A stretch of 7,552 bases of DNA, taken from contig JAFCBW010000054.1 in NCBI GenBank assembly GCA_017610525.1, positions 1-7,552 on the forward strand, given 5' to 3'. Every line of letters begins with the position of its first letter. The stretch's first letter is position 1. The translations under genes were made by a program, and so were the position numbers. Source of the DNA: Candidatus Nanohalarchaeota archaeon (GTDB taxonomy: Archaea; EX4484-52; B79-G9). Under the pieces are notes generated by a model. It ran no database searches and was not told the origin of the DNA. It was given only the letters and a program-made list of their open reading frames with translations. Positions 1 to 6,413 of this stretch are shown piece by piece.

Positions 1-2
1 AA

Positions 3-125
3 AAATTTAATGAGGATATGACTGAAGTTATACTTAAGCACCTGAAAGACCGTACTGAGATGCATGGTGAGAAGAATATTGTTACGAAATTCCTTAAATG
101 GATTGATCTGGGGATGCCGAAATGA
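3..125 (+). CDS. 3' end of an unidentified upstream gene (partial)
   Basis: An open frame enters from the left edge and stops at TGA 123-125, giving 40 visible codons that end in WIDLGMPK. The composition is protein-like, with alternating charged and hydrophobic residues and a lysine/glutamate-rich helix. Its stop overlaps the ATG of the following ligase in an ATGA arrangement, typical of translationally coupled genes in one operon. I do not recognise the family from this tail. It lacks the retroviral-protease-like features of the zinc protease sometimes found beside rimK. Its function may be tied to the ligase, but that rests only on the overlap. Confidence 0.65.
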   Translation, partial: KFNEDMTEVILKHLKDRTEMHGEKNIVTKFLKWIDLGMPK

Positions 126-1018
126 TATCCAAACCTAAACTTCTGATAATAACGCCCAGAAAGTATGCGAAGACAACTGAGATGATAATAGAGGAGGCAG
201 GGCAGTTGTTTGATCTTATTGTTGCACCTCTTGATGACATCATTATCAGCATAGATAACAAGAGACTGAAGCTTGAGTATGAAGGCAGGGATATTACGAA
301 GGTAGATTATGTTCTTCCAAAGATTGATTCTAAGCGGGCGGTGTATGGATTTGAGATCATAAATGCTTTTGATGCATTTCCTGTGCCGAAGCCATACCAT
401 GCTGCGACGATTCTTGTGGCGCATGATAAGTTCCTGACGTCTATTGTGCTTGCGCATAGTAATATTCCTGTGCCGATGACGTATATTGTTAAGACCAAGA
501 AAGCGTTTGATAGTATCAAGTCGAACATCAAGTATCCGCTGATGGCTAAACTGAAGGGCGGGTCAGGCGGACAGGGAATCATGTATGTGGAGAATAAGGA
601 GTCTATGGAGTCTATCATTTCTTCTATGGAGGTTCTTAAAGAGGAGATACTGATCCAGGAGTTTATTGATAATCCCGGTGAGGATCTGAGGGTTCTTGTG
701 GCTGGCGATACGGTCATCGGGTCTATGAAGCGGATTGCAAAAGAGGGTGAGAAGAGGGCTAATGTGAAGGCAGGCGGGACTCCTGCAAAGTATACTGCAA
801 CTGATGAGGTCAAGGAGATTGCTATTAAGGCTGCGAAGGCAGTTGGGGCGGATATCTGCGCTATTGATCTTATTGAGAGTAAGAATGGCCCGGTGGTGAT
901 TGAGGTGAATATCAATCCCGGGCTGGTCGGGCTAACGGCTGCAACAAATTTTAATATTGCTAAAAGAGTTGTTGAGTATGTTCATGATGTAACTAGAGTC
1001 AAGGCACTAAAAAATTGA
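122..1018 (+). CDS. RimK-family ATP-grasp alpha-L-glutamate ligase-like protein
   Basis: 298 residues, the usual size for RimK-type ligases, which use ATP to join an amino acid (classically glutamate) to a carboxyl group through an acyl-phosphate. An N-terminal pre-ATP-grasp domain spans about residues 5-95. The ATP-grasp domain follows: K143 and the glycine-rich loop KGGSGGQG (145-152), the adenine-binding segment IQEFI (178-182), DLRVLVAGD (188-196), RANVKAGG (212-219), and metal ligands D249, E261 and N263 in EVNINPG. The start is supported by GGGGAT at 110-115, six bases ahead. Archaeal relatives include MptN and CofF, which glutamylate methanopterin and coenzyme F420, as well as RimK and LysX. 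The sequence does not reveal the acceptor, so no symbol is given. It is coupled by ATGA to the gene before it. Confidence 0.88.
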   Translation: MISKPKLLIITPRKYAKTTEMIIEEAGQLFDLIVAPLDDIIISIDNKRLKLEYEGRDITKVDYVLPKIDSKRAVYGFEIINAFDAFPVPKPYHAATILVAHDKFLTSIVLAHSNIPVPMTYIVKTKKAFDSIKSNIKYPLMAKLKGGSGGQGIMYVENKESMESIISSMEVLKEEILIQEFIDNPGEDLRVLVAGDTVIGSMKRIAKEGEKRANVKAGGTPAKYTATDEVKEIAIKAAKAVGADICAIDLIESKNGPVVIEVNINPGLVGLTAATNFNIAKRVVEYVHDVTRVKALKN

Positions 1019-1096
1019 GTACAGTGCCTTGCCATATAGATCAAGGCAAATTGGTTTTTGGTGATGTTTGCTCATTTATTTCGTGCCTTGACTATA
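998..1096. repeat. Four alternating CAAGGCA/TGCCTTG arms between rimK-like and CBS genes
   Basis: CAAGGCA occurs at 1000-1006 and 1042-1048, and its complement TGCCTTG at 1025-1031 and 1084-1090. Arm A (1000-1008) pairs with arm B (1023-1031) over 9 bases. Arm C (1041-1048) pairs with arm D (1084-1091) over 8 bases, and the stem continues past one bulged A as TATAG 1035-1039 with CTATA 1092-1096. A can also pair with D over 10 bases (998-1007 with 1083-1092), and B with C over 7. The first arm lies inside the end of the ligase gene and the last lies just ahead of the TATA-like box of the CBS gene. It could be a tandem operator, a processed RNA structure or a small genomic repeat. Confidence 0.6.
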
Positions 1097-1112
1097 CCAG
1101 ACATAGTAAACG

Positions 1113-1121
1113 TTAAATATA
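1113..1121 (+). promoter_or_regulatory. Putative TATA box for the CBS-domain gene
   Basis: TTAAATATA resembles an archaeal TATA box. A transcript starting about 25 bases downstream would begin near 1142-1145, just before the ATG at 1160. This argues against the longer open frame that begins at 1058. Confidence 0.45.
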
Positions 1122-1159
1122 ATAATGATGACTGGAATATGTTTTATTGGGTAATTGCA

Positions 1160-1540
1160 ATGAAGATGAAAGATATTATGACAAGAAAGGTTGTGACGAT
1201 AACCAAAGGATGCATGATTTCCGAAGCGGCGAGTCTGATGAAGAAGAAGGATATTAGCTGTCTTGCGGTTACATGCGGAGATGTTATTGAAGGAATTGTT
1301 ACTGAGAGGGATGTGCTGCGCAAGATCATTGCAAACCAGAAGATGTTTCATCAGATACCTGTTAGTGAGGTTATGAGTGCGCCAGTGGTAACTGTGGATG
1401 AAGATATTGGGGTGTCTGATGCTGTCAACATGATGCAGGATAAGCATATCAGAAGGATAGTGATTGCTAAAGACGAGAAGATGATTGGCATTGTCACTGA
1501 GTCGGATTTTGTTAAGGTTTTGAGAAAGATCAAAATCTGA
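1160..1540 (+). CDS. Two-CBS-domain protein
   Basis: 126 residues made almost entirely of a CBS pair (Bateman module). CBS1 is at about residues 4-58 and CBS2 at about 69-124. Each ends with the nucleotide-contact signature, GIVTERD at 45-51 and GIVTESD at 110-116. Such pairs bind adenine nucleotides (AMP, ATP, S-adenosylmethionine or similar) and act as sensors, often in trans when no catalytic domain is attached, as here. The frame is open back to 1058, but the extra 34 residues do not resemble a CBS domain and cover arm D of the upstream repeat and the TATA-like box. ATG 1160 has GGTAAT at 1150-1155 as a weak ribosome site, so it is preferred; ATG 1166 is possible. It converges on ppsA with a 12-base gap. 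Its regulatory target is unknown. Confidence 0.85.
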   Translation: MKMKDIMTRKVVTITKGCMISEAASLMKKKDISCLAVTCGDVIEGIVTERDVLRKIIANQKMFHQIPVSEVMSAPVVTVDEDIGVSDAVNMMQDKHIRRIVIAKDEKMIGIVTESDFVKVLRKIKI

Positions 1541-1552
1541 TGTATCTTAAGT

Positions 1553-3979
1553 TTATTTCTTTCTCTTAAGTGATTTTTCTTTTTTTGCTATTTTTAGTCT
1601 TGTTTTGATTACTGTGTCTGGGTTGAGTGATATTGAGTCTATGTGCTGTTCTACCAGGAATTCTGCGAAGTCGGGGAAGTCTGATGGGGCCTGGCCACAG
1701 ATGCCTATTTTTCTTTTGTTTCTTTTTGCGCCCACTATTACCTGCGTAATCAGTTTTTTGACTGCCTCATTGCGCTCGTCGTAGATGTGTGATACCAGCT
1801 CGGAGTCACGGTCCAGACCCAGGGTCAATTGTGTGAGGTCGTTTGAGCCGATTGAGAAGCCGTCAAATATTTTTGAGAATTCGTCTACGAGTATTACATT
1901 CGATGGGATTTCGCACATTACGTATACTTCAAGTGAGTTTTTGCCGCGCTTCAGGTTGTGTTTTTCCATTTCTGCAAGTACTTTTTTTCCTTCTTCTACT
2001 GTGCGGCAGAATGGGATCATTATTTTTACGTTGGTAAGGCCCATGTCGTCTCTTACGCGCTTTAGGGCCTTGCATTCTAGGCCGAATGCGTCGCGATATT
2101 TGTCTGAGTAGTATCTTGATGCGCCTCTCCAGCCGATCATGGGATTGTCTTCTGTTGGCTCATATAGTGTGCCGCCGATGAGATTGGCGTATTCGTTTGA
2201 TTTGAAGTCTGAGAGACGGACTATTACGTCTTTAGGGTAGAAAGCTGCGGCGATGGTTGCGATGCCGTGTGCCAGTTTTTCTATGAAGAATTCTTTTTTG
2301 TCTGTGTAGCCTTGTGTTATGTCGTCTATCTGTTTTATCAGCTCTGTGTTTTTCGGGTCTTTTTTGATCTTGTTGTAGTTCATGAGGGCAAGCGGGTGTA
2401 TTCTTATGTATGAGTTGATTATGAATTCTTCTCTTGCAAGACCGACGCCTTCGTTTGGTATGAATGACATCTCGAATGCCTGCGATGGGGTTGCGAGGTT
2501 CATCATGATTTTTGTTTTTGTGGAGGGAATTTTTGCGAGGTTGACTTCGTCTATGACGTATTTCAGTTTGCCATTGTAAACGTAGCCGACTTCGCCGGAT
2601 GCACAGGAGACGGTTATGTCCTGTTTGTTCTTGATTGCTTTTGTGCCGTCTATTGTGCCGACTACGCATGGGATTCCAAGTTCTCTTGAGATTATTGCGG
2701 CATGACATGTTCTTCCGCCGCGGTTTGTCACTATGGCTGAGGCGATTTTCATTATTGGCTCCCAGTCAGGGTCGGTCATGTCTGTTACGAGGACCTGGCC
2801 TTTTTTGAATTGGGTTATGCCGTGGACGTCCATTATTATGTTTGACTGGCCTGCACCGATCAGTTCGCCTACGCTTTCTCCTTTTATGATTATTTTGCCC
2901 TGCTCTTTTAAGATGTATTTTTTTATCTTGTTTTTGTCTTTCTGGGAGTGGACTGTTTCCGGCCTTGCCTGTACGATGAATAGTTCGCCGGTGTTCCCGT
3001 CTTTTGCCCATTCCATGTCCATGGGCTTAAAATGGCCTGCTTTTTTTGAGTAGTGGTCTTCGATGGCTGTCGCGTATTTTGCAAGTGTGATTATCTCCTT
3101 GTCGCTCAGGCAGAATCTTTTCTGGTCGGGTTCTGGTACTTTGATGTTTTTTGTTGGTTTGCTGCCGTCTTTGGTGTAGATCATCTTGATTTCTTTTGAG
3201 CCTATGGTTTTTGATATTATTGCTTTTTTTCCCTTTTTCAACGTGGGCTTGAATACGTAGTATTCGTCGGGGTTTACTGCGCCCAGTACGACATTTTCGC
3301 CGAGACCGTATGAGCCGGTTATGAAGACTGCGTTCTGGAACCCGGATTCGGTGTCTATGGAGAACATCACGCCGGAGGTTGCGAGGTCTGAGCGCACCAT
3401 TTTCTGGACGCCGATCGATAGTGCTATTGTGAAGTGGTCGAAGTTTTTGTCCTGGCGGTATGATATTGCGCGGTTTGTGAATAAGGATGCAAAGCATTTT
3501 TTGCATGCCTCTATTAGCATTTCAGGGCCTGTGATGTTTAGGAATGTTTCCTGCTGGCCTGCAAATGATGCGTCTGGGAGGTCTTCTGCTGTTGCGGATG
3601 ATCTTACGGCTACGTCTGTGTCCTGGCCGTATTGTATGCAGAGGTGACTATAGGCTTCTTTTATGCAGTCTTTGAGTTCCTGGGGGAATTCTGCGTTGAG
3701 GATTATGTTGCGCACTTTCTTGCCTCTTGTCATGAGGTTGTGTATGTCTTTTGTGTCGAGGTCTTTCAGTGTGTCGCGGATTTGCTGTTCTATTCCTGAT
3801 TTCTCAAGGAGGCAGCGGTAGGCGTGGGCGGTGATGGCGAAGCCGTTTGGGATTTTTATGCCTTTGGGGGTGAGATTTTTGTACATCTCACCGAGTGATG
3901 CGTTTTTGCCGCCTACGAGACCTACGTCTTCTATGCCTAGCTGGTCGAACCAGAGAATGAACATTTTGTCTTTTTCCAT
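1553..3979 (-). CDS. ppsA: Phosphoenolpyruvate synthase (pyruvate, water dikinase)
   Basis: 808 residues, full length for the family. The enzyme converts pyruvate, ATP and water to phosphoenolpyruvate, AMP and phosphate, the cytosolic entry step of gluconeogenesis. The N-terminal ATP-binding domain spans about 10-345, with VGGKNASLGEM at 22-32, VRSSATAEDLPDASFAGQQ at 125-143 and the closing VQARPET at 336-342. The swivelling phosphohistidine domain has TNRGGRTCHAAII at 418-430, with H426 the predicted phosphorylated residue. The C-terminal TIM barrel has GVGLAREEF at 511-519, GSNDLTQLTLGLDRDS at 711-726 and CGQAPSD at 761-767, where C761 matches the catalytic cysteine. No key residue is missing and there is no intein. 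The last ten residues are a basic tail. ATG 3979 has GGGG about ten bases upstream. Confidence 0.97.
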   Translation of the reverse strand: MEKDKMFILWFDQLGIEDVGLVGGKNASLGEMYKNLTPKGIKIPNGFAITAHAYRCLLEKSGIEQQIRDTLKDLDTKDIHNLMTRGKKVRNIILNAEFPQELKDCIKEAYSHLCIQYGQDTDVAVRSSATAEDLPDASFAGQQETFLNITGPEMLIEACKKCFASLFTNRAISYRQDKNFDHFTIALSIGVQKMVRSDLATSGVMFSIDTESGFQNAVFITGSYGLGENVVLGAVNPDEYYVFKPTLKKGKKAIISKTIGSKEIKMIYTKDGSKPTKNIKVPEPDQKRFCLSDKEIITLAKYATAIEDHYSKKAGHFKPMDMEWAKDGNTGELFIVQARPETVHSQKDKNKIKKYILKEQGKIIIKGESVGELIGAGQSNIIMDVHGITQFKKGQVLVTDMTDPDWEPIMKIASAIVTNRGGRTCHAAIISRELGIPCVVGTIDGTKAIKNKQDITVSCASGEVGYVYNGKLKYVIDEVNLAKIPSTKTKIMMNLATPSQAFEMSFIPNEGVGLAREEFIINSYIRIHPLALMNYNKIKKDPKNTELIKQIDDITQGYTDKKEFFIEKLAHGIATIAAAFYPKDVIVRLSDFKSNEYANLIGGTLYEPTEDNPMIGWRGASRYYSDKYRDAFGLECKALKRVRDDMGLTNVKIMIPFCRTVEEGKKVLAEMEKHNLKRGKNSLEVYVMCEIPSNVILVDEFSKIFDGFSIGSNDLTQLTLGLDRDSELVSHIYDERNEAVKKLITQVIVGAKRNKRKIGICGQAPSDFPDFAEFLVEQHIDSISLNPDTVIKTRLKIAKKEKSLKRKK
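1574..1586 (+). terminator. T-rich tract, putative terminator of the CBS-domain gene
   Basis: TTTTTCTTTTTTT follows the CBS stop by 33 bases, within a longer T-rich stretch starting at 1552. Archaeal RNA polymerase terminates at such tracts without needing a hairpin. On the other strand the same bases encode the lysine-rich tail of PpsA, so codon composition may explain part of it. Confidence 0.4.
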
Positions 3980-4071
3980 TTTGAAAACCCCTTTTCTGTT
4001 ATGTGCTGCAAGAATCTGATGATGATGCCTGATGTTACTATTCCTGACTGCTAATTATTGTGCTTATGTGG

Positions 4072-4080
4072 TATATATAA
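4072..4080 (-). promoter_or_regulatory. Putative TATA box for ppsA
   Basis: Read on the minus strand the sequence is TTATATATA, preceded by an A-rich BRE-like AGAAAC at 4086-4081. A start about 25 bases on would lie near 4050 and give ppsA a leader of roughly 70 bases. The core is nearly palindromic, so use toward dus cannot be excluded. Confidence 0.5.
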
Positions 4081-4103
4081 GTTTCTGCGGGGCGAAACCG
4101 AAT

Positions 4104-4115
4104 GATTTTAAAATC
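4104..4115 (+). promoter_or_regulatory. Palindromic TATA-like element upstream of dus
   Basis: GATTTTAAAATC is a perfect 12-base palindrome whose TTTTAAAA core is centred about 25 bases before the dus ATG. That is the spacing expected for a leaderless archaeal transcript, and no clear Shine-Dalgarno site precedes the ATG. It could also be an operator. Confidence 0.4.
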
Positions 4116-4134
4116 TATTCTTTGAATTACGAGT

Positions 4135-5082
4135 ATGTTGAAAATAGGGAATGTCAGGTTGAAGAACAGGCTTGTTTTGGCGCCTATGGCAGGGGTCACT
4201 AATCTTGCGTTCAGGATTCTTGCGCGGCGGTATGGCGCAGGTCTTGCGGTCAGTGAGATGGTTGATGCTGACGGGATGTTTTATGATATCCACAGGCGCA
4301 AAAAGGAGTTTGCGACTAATGCAGAGGATGCGCCGGTTGCGTGCCAGTTGTTTGGGGCGCGGGCAGATACGCTTGCTGAGGCTGCTAAGAGGGTTGTGGA
4401 TATGGGTGCGGATATTGTTGATTTGAATATGGGGTGCCCGTCGTTTAAGCTTTCGCGCAAGAATACGGGGGCTAAATTGTTGAGTCAGCCTGAGCTTGTC
4501 CGTGTGCTTGTGCGTTCTGTTGTGTCAGCTGTTGATGTGCCTGTCACTGTGAAGATCCGCAGCGGGTGGGATTCGGTTAATGCCTGTGAGATTGCGCGTG
4601 TTGTTGAGGATGCAGGAGCTGCTGCTGTTACGGTTCATGCAAGGACTGCGAAGATGATGTATGGCGGGGCTGCGGACTGGGGGGTTATTAAGCGCGTTAA
4701 GGAGGAAGTCAGTATTCCCGTTATCGGCAATGGGGATGTTGTGTCGCCGATGAGGGCTCGGGATATGCTTGATGAGACAGGTTGTGATTTTGTTATGATC
4801 GGCAGGGCTGCGCTTGGGAATCTGTTTATTTTTAGGGATTGTGTTGAGTTTTTTGAGAAGGGGACGGTTATGGTAGAGCATACTAAGGAGGAGAGGCAGA
4901 GGGCGCTAATTGAATTGTGGGAGGTTTGCAAGGAGGTGGGTGATGCGAGGTTAAGTGAGCTTCGGATGCATGCTTGTTGGTTTTCTAAGGGGTTAAAAGG
5001 TGGGAGGAGGTTTCGCGAAGAGGTCGGGACTAAGAAGACGGTTGCGGAGCTTGAGGAGCTTGTTTTGGAGAATTTTTGTTGA
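4135..5082 (+). CDS. dus: tRNA-dihydrouridine synthase
   Basis: 315 residues, close to the usual DusB-like length. The enzyme is an FMN-dependent reductase that turns specific tRNA uridines into dihydrouridine using NADPH. The N-terminal TIM barrel (about 1-240) shows APMAGVTN at 16-23, SEMV at 40-43, Q71, LNMGCPS at 97-103 with catalytic C101, K140 in VKIRSGW, H168 in VHAR, NGD at 199-201 and the FMN phosphate loop GRAALGN at 223-229. The C-terminal helical tRNA-binding domain is at about 248-315, with the typical RMHACWFSKGLKGG segment at 277-290. No in-frame start lies upstream that fits better. Its 3' end faces the truncated vapC, whose frame runs antisense into the last codons of dus. 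GC content is high here (39 of 60 bases in 4321-4380). Confidence 0.95.
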   Translation: MLKIGNVRLKNRLVLAPMAGVTNLAFRILARRYGAGLAVSEMVDADGMFYDIHRRKKEFATNAEDAPVACQLFGARADTLAEAAKRVVDMGADIVDLNMGCPSFKLSRKNTGAKLLSQPELVRVLVRSVVSAVDVPVTVKIRSGWDSVNACEIARVVEDAGAAAVTVHARTAKMMYGGAADWGVIKRVKEEVSIPVIGNGDVVSPMRARDMLDETGCDFVMIGRAALGNLFIFRDCVEFFEKGTVMVEHTKEERQRALIELWEVCKEVGDARLSELRMHACWFSKGLKGGRRFREEVGTKKTVAELEELVLENFC

Positions 5083-5083
5083 A

Positions 5084-5164
5084 TGATGAGCAGATTATCT
5101 CTCGGGAATAGCCATCTTTTATGAGTGCAGACATGATTCTGTTTGTGTCGACAATTAACCTCAT
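5084..5164 (-). pseudogene. vapC: Truncated VapC-type PIN toxin (first ~27 codons only)
   Basis: ATG 5164-5162 overlaps the vapB stop as ATGA. The frame reads MRLIVDTNRIMSALIKDG followed by YSREIICSS. This matches the start of archaeal PIN-domain toxins, with D6 corresponding to the first of the acidic metal-binding residues. A whole VapC has about 130-150 residues and three or four acidic active-site positions. Here the resemblance stops near 5084, and the frame runs antisense through the end of dus to a TAG at 5032-5030, for 44 residues in all. The later active-site residues are absent, so a working nuclease cannot be made. It looks like a deletion or recombination scar that joined the toxin's 5' end to dus. 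Confidence 0.75.
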
Positions 5165-5382
5165 CCTGATAACCTTTTCAATAATTTTTCTTTTACTTTA
5201 TGGTCTAAAAACTCAACATCTTCTTCGGTGAACTCACTATTTTCTGTTAGCTTGTCCATTAATTGCACTTTTTTAGCTTGTTCCCACATAGCTCTTCTGG
5301 CTATTTCACTCCATTTTATCTCATTGTGCTGTTTAACAATCCGATGAAGTTCCCGGGGTACAGATAAAGTCATGTTTGGCAT
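5161..5382 (-). CDS. vapB: VapB-type ribbon-helix-helix antitoxin (orphan)
   Basis: 73 residues from ATG 5382. MTLSVP at 4-9 forms the DNA-contacting strand, followed by two helices with the archaeal VapB hallmark WSEIARRA (24-31). An acidic stretch (TEEDVEFLD, 52-60) and a lysine-rich end fit the toxin-binding tail. Such antitoxins repress their own operon and neutralise the VapC ribonuclease. The frame is open to a GTG at 5391, but AGGTGAT at 5393-5387 lies four bases ahead of ATG 5382, which fixes the start there. Its cognate vapC survives only as a stub, so the antitoxin is an orphan. It might act on a VapC elsewhere, regulate DNA on its own, or be decaying. It lies 34 bases after dprA with no terminator visible between. 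Confidence 0.82.
   Translation of the reverse strand: MPNMTLSVPRELHRIVKQHNEIKWSEIARRAMWEQAKKVQLMDKLTENSEFTEEDVEFLDHKVKEKLLKRLSG
5185..5194 (+). terminator. T-rich tract downstream of dus
   Basis: TTTTTCTTTT lies about 100 bases after the dus stop and is the first strong T run on that strand. It falls in the 3' part of vapB, where it may simply reflect lysine codons. Support is weak. Confidence 0.25.
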
Positions 5383-5384
5383 AT

Positions 5385-5411
5385 TTATCACCTATGTGGA
5401 TTATGTGATAA
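5385..5411 (-). promoter_or_regulatory. Palindrome overlapping the vapB ribosome site (putative operator)
   Basis: TTATCAC at 5385-5391 and GTGATAA at 5405-5411 are perfect 7-base inverted arms 13 bases apart. One arm overlaps the vapB Shine-Dalgarno sequence AGGTGAT. VapB-type antitoxins usually bind palindromes at their own promoter, so autorepression is a reasonable guess. As RNA, the arms could also fold and mask the ribosome site. Confidence 0.45.
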
Positions 5412-5416
5412 GTGTT

Positions 5417-6412
5417 TCACTTTTTCGTTTCCGCTAAATTCAGTGTCGTCTGAATTGAGTATCTGTAGTTCGTTTTCTTTTTGCCATGATGCATCAATAG
5501 GTTATCTCTGACATGTTTCATTTCGATTTTTATCAAGTCGATATCATCATCGTTTTCAAAGACGAGGTCTGCTATTTTCTCTTTAATCAGTTGAGTGTTG
5601 CCCTCTGTTGTTGGGTGTCCGGCTAAAATTTCCGGAGGTTTCAAAACAATGAGTCTGCGTTTTTGCTCCCTGCAAAATTTTGCAGTATGCATAGTTCCGC
5701 TTTTTGTGCCTGTCTCAACAACAAATACGCCCAGCGATAAGCCACTTTGAATTCTGTCACGGGCGATGAAATTACTTTGGTTTATCTTTGTGCCCCAGGG
5801 GTATTCTGAAACAAGCGCCCCGTTGTTTCTGCATATAGCATCTGCAAGTTCTTTGTTTTTAGCAGGGTAAACTGTATCCAGCCCATGCGCTAAAACGGCA
5901 ATAGTTGTACCATTGACATCTAATGCACCCTTGTGCGCTGCGGTATCAATGCCATTTGCCAAGCCACTAACTACAACATATCCTTCTTGTGCGAAAAGTG
6001 CGCCTAGTTTTCTGGCTGCAACAATACCATATTCTGTGGGTTTTCTTGTCCCGATGATTGCAATACAATCACGATTAAGGGCGTTAATGTTTCCTAAAAC
6101 ATGTAATAGGGGTGGTGAGTCAGATATGTGTGAAAGAGTTTTGGGATAATTGGAACTATCTCTTGAAATTATCTGAATATTATGCTTTTCGGACTGTTTC
6201 CATATTTCATTGGCTTTATCCCAACCAATGGCGGCTGTTTTGGTGTCGGGTACAGTTATCCTTCCATATTTTGCATTTGCTTTTTTTAGTATTTCAACTA
6301 AGTCTGATGGGGTGCGGGGGTCAAATGAGGAAGTGATAGAGATAGCTTTTTCTACTGTTTTTGACCCTATGTTTGGGATTTTTTCCAGCGCTAGTATTGA
6401 TGTTGTTTCCAT
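5417..6412 (-). CDS. dprA: DprA/Smf-family protein (SLOG-fold)
   Basis: 331 residues. Bacterial DprA binds single-stranded DNA and loads RecA during transformation; wider SLOG-fold relatives handle nucleotides. A helix-hairpin-helix-like segment (LEKIPNIGSKTVEKAI, 9-24) comes first. The Rossmann-like domain follows: PPLLHVLG at 100-107, IAIIGTRKPTEYG at 117-129, VVSGLANGIDTAAHKGAL at 147-164, AHGLDTVYPAKN at 175-186, FIARDRIQSGLS at 215-226 and TGTKSGTMHTAKF at 234-246. Canonical DprA has RNR where this has RDR at 218-220, and usually SG.L.TA where this has SGTMHTA. There is no recognisable C-terminal winged helix; the tail is charged. ATG 6412 is chosen over a TTG at 6451 because AGGAG lies eight bases ahead and the upstream stop is one base away. 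The pairing with the phosphoribosyltransferase recalls comF-dprA, but no competence gene is visible. Confidence 0.88.
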   Translation of the reverse strand: METTSILALEKIPNIGSKTVEKAISITSSFDPRTPSDLVEILKKANAKYGRITVPDTKTAAIGWDKANEIWKQSEKHNIQIISRDSSNYPKTLSHISDSPPLLHVLGNINALNRDCIAIIGTRKPTEYGIVAARKLGALFAQEGYVVVSGLANGIDTAAHKGALDVNGTTIAVLAHGLDTVYPAKNKELADAICRNNGALVSEYPWGTKINQSNFIARDRIQSGLSLGVFVVETGTKSGTMHTAKFCREQKRRLIVLKPPEILAGHPTTEGNTQLIKEKIADLVFENDDDIDLIKIEMKHVRDNLLMHHGKKKTNYRYSIQTTLNLAETKK

Positions 6413-6413
6413 T

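Noticed and set aside
307..915. 202-codon open frame antisense to the RimK-like gene
   Set aside because: The sense frame has complete ATP-grasp motifs; the antisense product has no recognisable domain and no supporting start signal.
1058..1159. N-terminal extension of the CBS-domain protein from ATG 1058
   Set aside because: It does not resemble a CBS domain, covers one arm of the inverted repeat and a TATA-like box, and a better start lies at 1160.
1546..1570. Paired CTTAAG sites between the CBS gene and ppsA as a terminator hairpin
   Set aside because: Each CTTAAG is itself a palindrome, so their pairing is not specific and the stem would be weak; the T tract alone is the better terminator candidate.
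2232..3506. Long arginine- and histidine-rich open frames overlapping ppsA on the minus strand
   Set aside because: They are out-of-frame readings of a clearly real ppsA; their composition is skewed and no family motif is visible.
4016..4050. Box C/D-like sRNA motifs (ATGATGA, TGATG and two CTGA) upstream of ppsA
   Set aside because: The motifs are crowded, with only three bases between the first C-like and D-like boxes, so there is no room for two normal guide segments.
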